NCBI RefSeq assembly: GCF_900142325.1
Contig: NZ_FRAM01000001.1
Span: 744,001-808,000, forward strand
From: Epilithonimonas mollis
GTDB lineage: Bacteria; Bacteroidota; Bacteroidia; Flavobacteriales; Weeksellaceae
DNA length: 64,000 bases
Direction: 5' to 3'
Shown: positions 43,770 through 52,401 of the stretch, piece after piece
How positions within the stretch are numbered: the first letter of the stretch is position 1
Layout: every line of letters starts with the position of its first letter
The notes under the pieces: generated by a model
Told to the model about the DNA's origin: nothing
What the model saw: only the letters and a program-made list of their open reading frames with translations
Database searches by the model: none
Made by a program: the position numbers and the translations under genes

Positions 43770-44123
43770 AGTCTTCGGACAGGTTTGGCAATAGTCGGTT
43801 GGCGTTGTCTAACCTGTCCCGATACGTTGGTTACAGGTCCGGAGACGTCTTTCAACCCTATGGAGACGTTGTTCAGTGGTCCGGCGAGGTTGTGGACTGC
43901 TCCGGATACGTTCCGGACGTGTCGGGATGGGTCTTTCACCTCCCGGGTGGTGTCTTTGACGTATCGGGATAGGTTGTGGGACGTATCGGGAGGCATCCAT
44001 AACCCCGTGGGAAGGGTAAAGAACCCCGCCGGATGTTTGTGGGACGTGTCCGGATGTTCGTAGAACGTATCCGGATAGGTCCGGGACGTGTCCGGATAGG
44101 TTGGGTGACGTGTCGGGAGGGTT
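43770..44123. repeat. degenerate 21-bp tandem repeat array, about 17 units
   Basis: Cores of the form ACGTRTCSGGA recur at a 21-bp period, with a few 20-, 22- or 23-bp steps. Core T positions include 43901, 43922, 43964, 43986, 44049, 44070, 44091 and 44113. The other 9-10 bases of each unit vary (TAGGTTGTGG, GGCATCCATA, TGTTCGTAGA, TAGGTCCGGG). The array is GC-rich in an AT-rich setting. Because 21 is a multiple of three, both strands stay open and give heptad-like fake proteins; no start or ribosome site supports translation. Confidence 0.88.
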
Positions 44124-44202
44124 TTTATTGTGAATTAAAGTTTGTTGTATGTTTTTATTTGATTATTTTTAGGGAAGATATTAACTGGATTTGCGCGAGG
44201 CG
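44107..44202 (+). repeat. conserved right flank of the 21-bp array, copy 1
   Basis: About 95 bp alignable to 51062-51160, with a 24-base identical block at 44150-44173 and 51110-51133. It joins the last array unit to the cassette-like gene. Confidence 0.8.
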
Positions 44203-44213
44203 TGGAGCCAGAT

Positions 44214-44223
44214 GTTGTGCGTA
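44214..44223 (+). repeat. left 10-bp inverted repeat of the cassette
   Basis: GTTGTGCGTA, the exact reverse complement of TACGCACAAC at 44876-44885. Confidence 0.75.
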
Positions 44224-44237
44224 ATTTTACAGACTAT

Positions 44238-44870
44238 ATGGATAAACAAAAACTGAATAAGGATGTAACTGAAGATAACTTAAATCATACGTTTAAGAAC
44301 ATTCTTCTTCTAGAGAAATTATTTATCCTCGAGATTAAAAAGATTTATGAAATTGAAGATGGAATAAGTGAAATTAATCACTACATAATGTCCATTGCAA
44401 ATAGAGCGATTTCTTTAAATAGAGGATTTGTGACATTAGCTGAAAGTAATAATTATCAGTCGGCTGTTTCATTAATGAGACTTCAGATAGACAACTGCTT
44501 AAGACTTTATGCTTTAAGTTTATACAGCAATTCTAGCGAATTTTATGAAAAAGTACTAAAAGGAGAACATATTAGAAACCTTAAAGATAGAGATGGTAAC
44601 AAAATGACAGATAACTATTTGGTGAATAAAATTGACAAAATATTCCCCCAATTTGAATCATTATACAAAAAACTTAGCGGACATATTCATTTTTCTTCCG
44701 AACATTTCTCTTTTAACAATAAAGTCGACAACGGGATTGTTTCAATATCTGTAGGGAATATTGAAAATCTAGACATTTCTAAAAAAGTGGATTATTCATT
44801 TAATATGTTTTTAGTTGGTAAAGATCTTTTATCTTTAATTACTGAATACAGAAATGAAATTACAAATTAA
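44238..44870 (+). CDS. accessory helical protein, cassette-like (DUF5677-like)
   Basis: 210 residues from the ATG at 44238; a start at 44202 would read through the left inverted repeat and is rejected. All-helical with RAISLNRGFVTLAESNNYQS, AVSLMRLQIDNCLRLYALSL, LKDRDGNKMTDNYLV and LSGHIHFSSEHF, a pattern I associate with an uncharacterised family often found in mobile cassettes (DUF5677/HEPN-like); this is from memory and not certain. It is strongly AT-rich against the array beside it. It lies exactly between perfect 10-bp inverted repeats at 44214-44223 and 44876-44885. Confidence 0.75.
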   Translation: MDKQKLNKDVTEDNLNHTFKNILLLEKLFILEIKKIYEIEDGISEINHYIMSIANRAISLNRGFVTLAESNNYQSAVSLMRLQIDNCLRLYALSLYSNSSEFYEKVLKGEHIRNLKDRDGNKMTDNYLVNKIDKIFPQFESLYKKLSGHIHFSSEHFSFNNKVDNGIVSISVGNIENLDISKKVDYSFNMFLVGKDLLSLITEYRNEITN

Positions 44871-44875
44871 AAAAC

Positions 44876-44934
44876 TACGCACAACAAGGGTTTGCCAAAA
44901 GCGGGGCTGAAGTTCTTCGGTGAACTTTTGTGCG
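44876..44934 (+). repeat. right inverted repeat and attC-like foldback
   Basis: TACGCACAAC (44876-44885) begins a 57-bp foldback whose outer arms are CGCACAA (44878-44884) and TTGTGCG (44928-44934), with a nested stem AAGTTC-TTCGGT-GAACTT. Size and layout resemble integron attC sites, but the consensus ends GTTRRRY/RYYYAAC are not matched exactly and no integrase is in the window. Confidence 0.5.
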
Positions 44935-44968
44935 AAGTTAAAGATTATAACAAAAAACTTCCCAGGTA

Positions 44969-44989
44969 TCGCAGATTTGCAATCCGTGA
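44969..44989 (+). repeat. 21-bp palindromic element shared by the two accessory loci
   Basis: Differs at one base from 52402-52422. Core (C)RGATT-TGC-AATCCG can form a short hairpin. One copy follows each accessory gene (44238-44870 and 51397-52374). Confidence 0.7.
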
Positions 44990-45033
44990 AGAACTGGACA
45001 AATTCAATACTAAGTTGGAAAAATTTGAGAAAT
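44988..45033 (+). pseudogene. duplicated 3' fragment of the alpha/beta hydrolase
   Basis: 46 bp encoding the last 15 residues of the hydrolase (EELDKFNTKLEKFEK here), with three base changes from 42943-42988. It has no start and cannot be a gene. It forms the right-hand direct repeat of the 2-kb accessory block. Confidence 0.8.
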
Positions 45034-45193
45034 CATAACCCACCAATTTTTTAAAACCGCTGAAAAAACTTTCCAAAATGGGAAGTTTTTTTTCGTTTTC
45101 ACAGAAATGGACAGTAGTTGTCACACAATGTCACGCCTCAGGTTAAAGTTTTCGGGTTTCTAATATATACCTTCACTCTACAAAAAATTATAT

Positions 45194-46694
45194 ATGGAAA
45201 AGTATCTATTATCGGGAATTTTAAACAGAGGCATTTCATCAATTGCTGTTTTAGGTCTGACATTGGTTTTTGGACAATATCAATCCAAAAAAATCACCGC
45301 TTCTACAAGAGAAAGCCGCGCGGAGTTTGGAACATCGGTTGCGATCAACAGCCAGTTTCTGGCGGTTGGCGCTTCCAGAGAAGCCGTTGCAAAAGGCGCC
45401 GTCTACATTCATCAGAAAGACGGAAGCAGCTGGAATTTCAATCAAAAAATCATGGCTCCGGACGGCTTTGAAATGGCGGAATTCGGAGGAAGTATAAAGT
45501 TTGGAAACGATTTTCTTGTGATTTCTGCGGGAAGAGCGGATATTGAAAATACCATCCGGGCAGGCGCTTTGTACGTTTATGATTTAGGTTCTGACAATCA
45601 ATGGAATTTCAGGAAGAAACTAACTGCGTCCGATTATGATAATGATGCGCTGTTAGGCGTTAATCCGACTTCCATTGCTGTTGACGGCAACACGATTGCT
45701 GCTGGTGCTCCAGGATACAGCAGTTGGAATGGCACTGTTTATATGTATGAGAAAAGCGGTACGGACTGGCTGGAAAAACAAAAAATAACTTCGCCGGAAA
45801 GTGTGGATTTTGGAAATTTTGGAATTGGCGTCAGTCTGTATGGTGATTATCTTGTGGTTGGTGCAAGTGGTGTCAGCAACAGTACAGGGAAAATTTATAT
45901 TTATAAAAAGAATAATTCCGGAGAATGGATCTTTCATCAGAGCTTAACGTCATCAGAGCTTAACGTCATCAGACAATGTTGAGAATTCTTATTTTGGAAA
46001 TTCGGTGAGTGTTTTTGGTAATGAGTTGGTTGTGGGCGCTTACACAGAATCCGGAACGAGCAATCCATCGATGGCTTATATTTTCAAACTGAATGATAAT
46101 GGAAACTGGGAAGAATCTCAGAAAATCCCAAGTTATGAATCTTCCGAACATACTTATTTTGCATGGATGTGTGAACTGAAAAATGACAGGCTCCTGATCA
46201 GCAGTCCGCATCTTTATGGTGCTGAACCCGGAAGAGCGCTGCTTTACAAAAAGAACAGCCAGAACCAATGGGAACTTGACCAAGAACTGAAACCTGAGAA
46301 CGACGTTGCAGAAGATTTTTACGGCTGGAGCATTGCGATGAACGATAACGAAATCATTGTGGGTGCATCAAGAGATAATTGGGACAATAATGAGGAAAAT
46401 GAACTCAATGATGCAGGTTCTGCCTATCTATTCATATCCCAGAATCTCGCAACCAATGAAAGTAATCTCTCTAAAAACAATGTGAAGATCTATCCTAATC
46501 CTGCTAAAGATTTTATCCATATTACAAGTAAACAACAAATTAATTCGGTTGAGCTTCTGGATCAATCCGGAAAAAGAGTTTCAGAATCCAAAGAATCAAC
46601 AATCAATATTTCAACTCTTTCAAAAGGCATTTATATTCTGAAAATAAAATTCCCGAACGGAAGTTCAGCGATTCAGAAATTGATCAAACAATAA
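45194..46694 (+). pseudogene. T9SS type A beta-propeller protein, broken by a 16-bp tandem duplication
   Basis: Signal peptide, then FG-GAP-like propeller repeats (EFGTSVAINSQFLAVGAS, NFGIGVSLYGDYLVVGAS, YFGNSVSVFGNELVVGAY), then a type A sorting tail (KIYPNPAKDFIHI, AIQKLIKQ). The frame breaks at 45941-45972, where AGCTTAACGTCATCAG occurs twice in a row. Removing one copy joins the two halves as SLTSSDNVENSYFGNSVS without any other change. The first half as it stands would end at 45982, giving a protein with no sorting domain. All other parts look intact, so the break is recent or reversible. Confidence 0.88.
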
Positions 46695-46705
46695 TAAAGA
46701 AAGCA

Positions 46706-46767
46706 CTTCGACTTCGCTCAGCGTGACAACTCAGATACTGAAAATGTCAGTCTGAGCGTAGTCGAAG
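46706..46767. repeat. 62-bp inverted repeat of the CTTCGAC...GTCGAAG type
   Basis: 23-base arms at 46706-46728 and 46745-46767 (CTTCGACT, GCTCAG, TGACA and their complements) with a few mismatches around a 16-base loop. It resembles a dispersed intergenic palindrome I know from many Bacteroidota genomes. It follows the broken propeller gene and may end its transcription. Confidence 0.8.
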
Positions 46768-46851
46768 ACTTTGAATTATATCGTTCACAGTCTCATCTTC
46801 TTGCTTTTACGATTAATTATATCTATATTTCGTTATCGATTTGACGAGAAG

Positions 46852-48480
46852 ATGAAACTGTTTCTGAAAACAATCCCAATAATTATACTTTTTGTTCTGC
46901 CTTCAGCAATATCCGGGCAGTCAGAAAAAGAATGTGAGGTCATCATCGATTCTGCCATCCAGAAGATGTTCAGGAAAGAACATACGAAGTCTCTGGAGAT
47001 GCTGATTCGGGTAAAGTCTGTTTCCGAGCAAAAGAAATGGGACAAATCCAATTTCCGTGCGACCAACAATATCGGTCTCAATTATTATCTGATGACAGAC
47101 TTTGGCGAAGCTCTGAAATATTATCTCGAAGCTTATGACATCGCAACCAATATGCCTGAGAAAAAGCATGTGATGACCGTGGTCAATAACATTGCAATTC
47201 TTTATTTTCAGGAAAAAAATAATCAAAAAGCCTACGAATATTTCCTCAAAGCCTATCAAACTGCGAAAGAAAATGACCGAAATGATAAAGCGGGCGCTTA
47301 TGCGGTGAATCTTGGTTTAGTTCTGAATAAATTGAAAAAAATCAATGAAGCCTACAAATATATTCAGGAAGCGGAAATTCTGACAAAAGATGACCCGAAA
47401 GTCAATGTAATGAACAAAATGTCTTTGGCGGAAAATCTTTATCTCAAGAAAAAAATTAACGAATCTGAAGCTATTATCGATAATCTGATTCCTAAACTGG
47501 AAGCCGATAAGCAAACCGAAAATCTGGTGTTTATTCTTTTGATAAAAGCACAGATTAATGAGCAAAAGGGCGATTTTGCCCAGGCAAAATCTTTGGCTTT
47601 ACAGGCCAGGAAACTTTCGCCAAACATTAATAACAGAGAGGAAGTTTACAATTATCTTTCAAAGATCAACGCGGAAACTAAGAATTATGACGAGTCTCTG
47701 AAGTATAAAGATTCTGTCATTATTACAAATGATTCGATTTCGAGAATTAATAATTCGGCGCTGTTCAATAATGGCAAAATCAAGTTCGAGATGCAGAATT
47801 ACCAATTCGAACTCAAAGAAAGCCAGCAACGCTTGAAAGATGAAAGAAAAATTTTCTACATCATTATCGCTTCTGCTGTTATCATCATTTTGCTGGTTTT
47901 GCTTTTCCTTTACAATAACTCGATTAAATACAGACAACAGAAAAAAATAACGCAGCTGGAATTTGAGAAAAAACAAAGTGACAACCTGATTCTGACGCAA
48001 CAATTGAAAGAACAGGAAACTTTGTCTTTATTAGAAAAAGAACGTCTCAAAAACGAAATCGAACAGCAAAACCGACAACTCACTTCGCAGGCTTTGACCA
48101 TTTCCAGCAGAAATGATGTGGTGGAAGAGATCATTGAGGCAATCGTCAACCAACCTGAGATTTCTAATAATACAAAACTGGTCAATTCTATCAAGGATTT
48201 GAAAATTCAGCTTAAGAGTAATAATCAGTGGGAGAGTTTTTTCAAACATTTTGAAGGCGTCAATCAGAATTTCATCGCCACACTCAAAGAAAGACATCCG
48301 GATCTGAGTTCTTCCGAAATCAGATTCATCTGTTATGTTTATATGAATCTCAGTCATAAAGAAATTGCATCGATTCTCAACATCAGTCCGGAATCCTGCA
48401 GAAAAAGAAAGGAAAGAATCAGCAAAAAACTGAATCTTCCTGACAAAATAAATTTATACGATTATATTTCAGCGATTTAA
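46852..48480 (+). CDS. membrane-bound TPR regulator with LuxR-type DNA-binding domain
   Basis: 542 residues from the ATG at 46852, which opens a signal peptide (ends SAISGQ). TPR helices run to about residue 320, a membrane segment lies at about 337-357, then a coiled coil and a LuxR/GerE-type helix-turn-helix at the C-terminus (LSSSEIRFICYVYMNLSHKE, ILNISPESCRKRKERI). It parallels the TPR-AraC protein at 34329 with another output domain. Targets unknown; the flanking T9SS genes are candidates. Confidence 0.9.
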   Translation: MKLFLKTIPIIILFVLPSAISGQSEKECEVIIDSAIQKMFRKEHTKSLEMLIRVKSVSEQKKWDKSNFRATNNIGLNYYLMTDFGEALKYYLEAYDIATNMPEKKHVMTVVNNIAILYFQEKNNQKAYEYFLKAYQTAKENDRNDKAGAYAVNLGLVLNKLKKINEAYKYIQEAEILTKDDPKVNVMNKMSLAENLYLKKKINESEAIIDNLIPKLEADKQTENLVFILLIKAQINEQKGDFAQAKSLALQARKLSPNINNREEVYNYLSKINAETKNYDESLKYKDSVIITNDSISRINNSALFNNGKIKFEMQNYQFELKESQQRLKDERKIFYIIIASAVIIILLVLLFLYNNSIKYRQQKKITQLEFEKKQSDNLILTQQLKEQETLSLLEKERLKNEIEQQNRQLTSQALTISSRNDVVEEIIEAIVNQPEISNNTKLVNSIKDLKIQLKSNNQWESFFKHFEGVNQNFIATLKERHPDLSSSEIRFICYVYMNLSHKEIASILNISPESCRKRKERISKKLNLPDKINLYDYISAI

Positions 48481-48588
48481 CTAAAACTGTGTCACGCAGA
48501 AAATGCAGGGATGTCACGCAATGTCACGCCATTATTGATGCATTTTTTTTGATTTATCATCAATTTTACATCAATAAAATTTTTGAAT

Positions 48589-50919
48589 ATGAAGAAAATA
48601 TTGACTTTATTTTTATTGGCAATCTGTTCCGGTCTTTCTACAAAGTTGGCAGCACAGTTGTCATTTTTAACTTCGCCAGATTATGGGCAAATCTTTGATG
48701 TAACTTATGACCAAACCAAGCAAGACGTTTTGTACGCCAACACGGTGACCAATCACATTGTGAAAAGTTCTGATAACGGGAAAAACTGGAAAGTGCTTTA
48801 TTCATTCCCGATTAACCTGAGTTTTGGGACGATAAAAGAACTGAAATGGACCTCTGACCAGAAATATCTGAGTTTTATTTTAACATCAGAAGGCACCGCT
48901 TACAATCAGGTGATTATCATTGACCCAGCCAATGGCAATGTCATTAAAAGAATCGATTCTCCCAACGGAAATCAGTCCGGTAACCTGATCATGTCCTACT
49001 CTATTACAGGAAACAGCTACGAGAATATTCTTTTGCACACGACATATATGTACAATTTCGGTCTTGTGACAGATGTTTTTTATAGTAAAAACGGCGGAAG
49101 CGATTGGCAAAAAGTTTATACAAGTTCGGCGAATGATGGCGTTCACATTAATAATGTAGCCATCCACCCGACCAATCCCGAGAAATTATTTTTAGCAAGA
49201 GGATTTTCTCCGGGAGAGGTAAACGGCGGATTATATGTATCTGATAATTCCGGAAACAGCTGGACAGAAAAAATCGCAGGACAGAATTATTCCGCAATAA
49301 CATTTGACCCTGCAAATCCTCAAAAAATGTTTCTGGGAACATTTTATCTTACAGAAACCCAAACCGAAAATCTTTATAGATCCACAGACGGTGGCAATAC
49401 CTGGAATATTGTCCCGATTACGTGGACAGAACTTTCTACCAACAGTATTCAGAAGATTGTCATCAATCCAAAAAACACGAATGAAATAATGGTTTTGGAG
49501 GAAAATGAAATCGTGATCTCAAAAGATGGCGGAAGCACCTGGACGAATTATGTTTATCCGAACAATGATCTGGAAAACAAATATTATTACGGCCTGAATG
49601 CGACTTATAATCCTTCGAATAGTAATGAGGTGATCATCAGTTCCAATTATTACCCCTTCCATTCTTTGGATGGCGGAATTACATTGTCAAGATTCAAAAA
49701 TCCGTTTGCTAACAACACCGACAGAGTCACCTTTCACAAAAATTCGCAGAAGCATTTGTATTATGGATTGAGAAGAGGCTTCATCCATCAGGATTTCCAG
49801 ACCGGGCAAGAAACGGGAATTGGATTGATGGCTATTAATTTCTTTCCGAATTTCAAAAGCACCGGTCTCTACGCTGATCCGTTGGTTGCAGGAAGAGTTT
49901 ATGTCACTTCAAGTAATTTTATGGGTTCTACATTTGCTGTAAGCAACGACCACGGTGCCAATTATTCCACAGGTTACAGCGATTATGGATTGAATATCAT
50001 GAGAGTCGCTACATCCAAATCGAACACCAATCATTCCTGGGTTGCTTTCGATGAGTCTGTAAGGAAATTTGATTTCTCCGATATGAGCGGAATCACAAGT
50101 CAAGAAGTGACACTGCCATCATTCGGACCAGTTTTCGGAATCAGCATTGATGAAACCAATGAGAACAAAGTAGTTATTTCTCAAAACAATAATGTTTACA
50201 GAACTGCAGACGGCGGACAAAACTGGACACCATCGGAAAGCGGATTGGAAATACTGGAAAGCAACGCCGATTTCATTTATGACATCAGTAAAAATCCTTT
50301 CAACAAAGACCAATTGCTTTTGTCTACCACACAAGGTATTTTCATTTCCAATGATGCCGGTGTGAAGTGGACTCAAATCTATAGTGGCAATGTTATCAAC
50401 AAAGCAGAATTTTCAAGCTATAAAGACGGTGTCATTGTGGCAACGTCTAACTATATGAACGGCAGCGGAGACGGATATGCCTATCCACCATCTCAGGTTA
50501 GGATTGTTTATTCTAAAGATTCCGGACAAAACTGGAGCGAAATTTCGCCTGAAAATCTGGGACATCTTTTCTCAGAATCTTCTGCCATCGATTTTCTGGA
50601 TGATGACAAAGCGGATATCTACTTCAGCACATCAGATCTGGGATTGACAAAATATCAGATCAGTCTGGAAACTTTGGGAACCAATAATACTTCTCTGTCA
50701 AAGGTAGATCTGATCATTTATCCAAATCCAACTTCGGATTACATCAACATCGCCAGCGACAAAGTCAAAGAAGCAGCGATTACAGATCTCACAGGAAAAA
50801 CCGTACTGAAATCAACATCGAAAACGATCGACCTGTCGAATCTTCCAAAAGGCGTTTACATGATGAATGTAACACTGGAAAACGGAAAATCTGTTTCGAA
50901 GAAAATCATCAGAAAATAA
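48589..50919 (+). CDS. T9SS type A secreted protein with BNR/sortilin-like propeller
   Basis: 776 residues from the ATG at 48589 (a TTG two codons earlier is less likely). Signal peptide, then a large propeller marked by Asp-box motifs: SSDNGKNWKV, SDNSGNSWTE, STDGGNTWNI, SKDGGSTWTN, TADGGQNWTP, SNDAGVKWTQ and SKDSGQNWSE. Such folds occur in sialidases, xyloglucanases and sortilin; no glycosidase catalytic set is evident. The tail (IIYPNPTSDYINI, KSVSKKIIRK) is a type A sorting domain. A strong terminator follows. Confidence 0.9.
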   Translation: MKKILTLFLLAICSGLSTKLAAQLSFLTSPDYGQIFDVTYDQTKQDVLYANTVTNHIVKSSDNGKNWKVLYSFPINLSFGTIKELKWTSDQKYLSFILTSEGTAYNQVIIIDPANGNVIKRIDSPNGNQSGNLIMSYSITGNSYENILLHTTYMYNFGLVTDVFYSKNGGSDWQKVYTSSANDGVHINNVAIHPTNPEKLFLARGFSPGEVNGGLYVSDNSGNSWTEKIAGQNYSAITFDPANPQKMFLGTFYLTETQTENLYRSTDGGNTWNIVPITWTELSTNSIQKIVINPKNTNEIMVLEENEIVISKDGGSTWTNYVYPNNDLENKYYYGLNATYNPSNSNEVIISSNYYPFHSLDGGITLSRFKNPFANNTDRVTFHKNSQKHLYYGLRRGFIHQDFQTGQETGIGLMAINFFPNFKSTGLYADPLVAGRVYVTSSNFMGSTFAVSNDHGANYSTGYSDYGLNIMRVATSKSNTNHSWVAFDESVRKFDFSDMSGITSQEVTLPSFGPVFGISIDETNENKVVISQNNNVYRTADGGQNWTPSESGLEILESNADFIYDISKNPFNKDQLLLSTTQGIFISNDAGVKWTQIYSGNVINKAEFSSYKDGVIVATSNYMNGSGDGYAYPPSQVRIVYSKDSGQNWSEISPENLGHLFSESSAIDFLDDDKADIYFSTSDLGLTKYQISLETLGTNNTSLSKVDLIIYPNPTSDYINIASDKVKEAAITDLTGKTVLKSTSKTIDLSNLPKGVYMMNVTLENGKSVSKKIIRK

Positions 50920-50936
50920 AATTTCTTCATATCAGG

Positions 50937-50974
50937 AAAATAGCCTTAACAGATTTTGTTAAGGCTATTTTTTG
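50937..50974 (+). terminator. terminator after the BNR-repeat T9SS gene
   Basis: AAAATAGCCTTAACA / TGTTAAGGCTATTTT, fifteen pairs, then T run. Confidence 0.92.
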
Positions 50975-51005
50975 TTTTATCTAATTCTGAAACTTTTCAG
51001 TATAG

Positions 51006-51160
51006 TCGGAAGTGGTGATGGTACCTGTTGTGACCATTTTAGATGCGTCGGCTTAGATGATGGACGTGGTTGGATGGAATTTTTGGTGAGAATTAAAAGT
51101 TTTGGTGTGTGTTTTTATTTGATTATTTTTAGGAAATAATAGTTTGGATTTAAGTGCGGT
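51006..51160 (+). repeat. decayed 21-bp array remnant plus conserved right flank, copy 2
   Basis: Degenerate core positions at about 51006, 51027, 51048 and 51069 keep a 21-bp rhythm, followed by the 95-bp flank that aligns to 44107-44202. No gene like 43210-43698 is beside it. The remaining 230 bp to the next gene are AT-rich, with a possible 32-codon hydrophobic frame (51182-51280) that I do not call. Confidence 0.7.
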
Positions 51161-51396
51161 TAAAAGACGAAATAAGGATAATTGTTTAAATCTTTTGGCA
51201 AACGTCTTTGTTTATGTGGATTTGTATTGTTTTGCTGTGCAATTACCGGTTATTTTGCGATTGGATTGATTAAAATATGAATAAAGAAAATTAAATCATA
51301 AAAACTCAGCATATATATATAATTAATTTAAAAATTAAAAAAGTATAGATAGAATAAATAAACTTTCATACATTCGAAAAAAAAAAACAAATAACT

Positions 51397-52374
51397 ATGG
51401 CAAAGAAAGTAGATATAAATGATGCGAAAATTGAATACGAGGATCACATTAAGGAATTTGAAAAATTCGAGAAAGCTGTAATAGATCAGATTTCAGTTTT
51501 GATAAATGAAAATGATATTAAATTAGCTATTCCAATACAATCACGAATCAAAGCATTCGCTTCGCTCTCGGAAAAACAAGAAAGTGGACGATTTACAATG
51601 AAGAAAAGTATACTTGAGCTTCAAGATCTAATTGGTTTTAGAATTTTAATGCTTTTTAAGAGGGATGTTGAATCAATAGTAAGACTTATTGATGACAATT
51701 TCGACATATTAAAGGAGTACAATACTGATGAAAAGCTTTCCGCGGATCAATTTGGTTATTCCTCAAAACATTTGATAATTAAAATTAAAGATGAATGGTT
51801 AAAAGTTCCCCTGTACAAAAATCTTGGAAAATATACAGGAGAAATTCAAATTAGAACTTTATCACAACATCATTGGGCTGAAACATCAAATATTCTTCAG
51901 TATAAGGATAAAACTAGTGCACCTAGAGAAATACTTAGATCTATTGGAAGGGTTTCTGCTTTATTGGAAATGGTTGATTTAGAATACGAACGTTTATTAA
52001 ATGAACGGGAAAAATATAATGAGGAAATCAAAACTGACTACAATAAATCCGAAAAGCTGAATGTTGATACATTAAGAATAGTTTTAGATAAAAATTTACC
52101 TATCAAAAATAGAAAGGATGATGAACCTTACAGTGAACTATTGAGAGAGATTCTAGAATTTGGAATTGATACGTCAGAAGAATTAGAAGCTTTGATTGTT
52201 AGAAGAAAAGATGAAGTTATTATTGCTGAAAAAGAAGCACTTGAGAAAAGTACAGTTAACCCTAGAGCTGATATTGGTGTGTTCTATTCATTTGCTGGCT
52301 TAATTAGAAATATAATGCGTTTTGAAGATCTAGAGAAGTATGTTAAGATTAGAGAGAAAAATAAAAAGAATTAA
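51397..52374 (+). CDS. RelA/SpoT-domain nucleotidyltransferase, stand-alone
   Basis: 325 residues. The RelA/SpoT synthetase domain (about 45-185) shows LQDLIGFRILMLFKRDVESI, QFGYSSKHLIIKI (the G-Y-x-S-x-H motif) and GEIQIRTLSQHHWAETSNI. A helical C-terminal part of about 140 residues follows. There is no hydrolase, TGS or ACT domain, so it is a small alarmone synthetase or a toxic relative such as a toxSAS or CapRel-type protein. The AT-rich composition, the repeat-bounded locus and lack of housekeeping neighbours favour an accessory defence role; this is inference. No antitoxin ORF is evident downstream. Confidence 0.85.
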   Translation: MAKKVDINDAKIEYEDHIKEFEKFEKAVIDQISVLINENDIKLAIPIQSRIKAFASLSEKQESGRFTMKKSILELQDLIGFRILMLFKRDVESIVRLIDDNFDILKEYNTDEKLSADQFGYSSKHLIIKIKDEWLKVPLYKNLGKYTGEIQIRTLSQHHWAETSNILQYKDKTSAPREILRSIGRVSALLEMVDLEYERLLNEREKYNEEIKTDYNKSEKLNVDTLRIVLDKNLPIKNRKDDEPYSELLREILEFGIDTSEELEALIVRRKDEVIIAEKEALEKSTVNPRADIGVFYSFAGLIRNIMRFEDLEKYVKIREKNKKN

Positions 52375-52401
52375 AGATTTAGATATTAATTAATCCCGAT
52401 G

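Noticed and set aside
43749-44063. 104-residue plus-strand ORF and two minus-strand ORFs (43763-43996, 43809-44000) with heptad-like patterns
   Set aside because: They are products of the 21-bp repeat, which keeps all frames in phase; no ribosome site, and the frames conflict.
43770-44123. CRISPR array
   Set aside because: Units of 21 bp with degenerate cores, no 28-36-bp exact repeats, no cas genes.
45118-45497. Overlapping plus-strand ORFs at the start of the broken propeller gene
   Set aside because: Shadows of the true frame, which has the signal peptide and propeller repeats.
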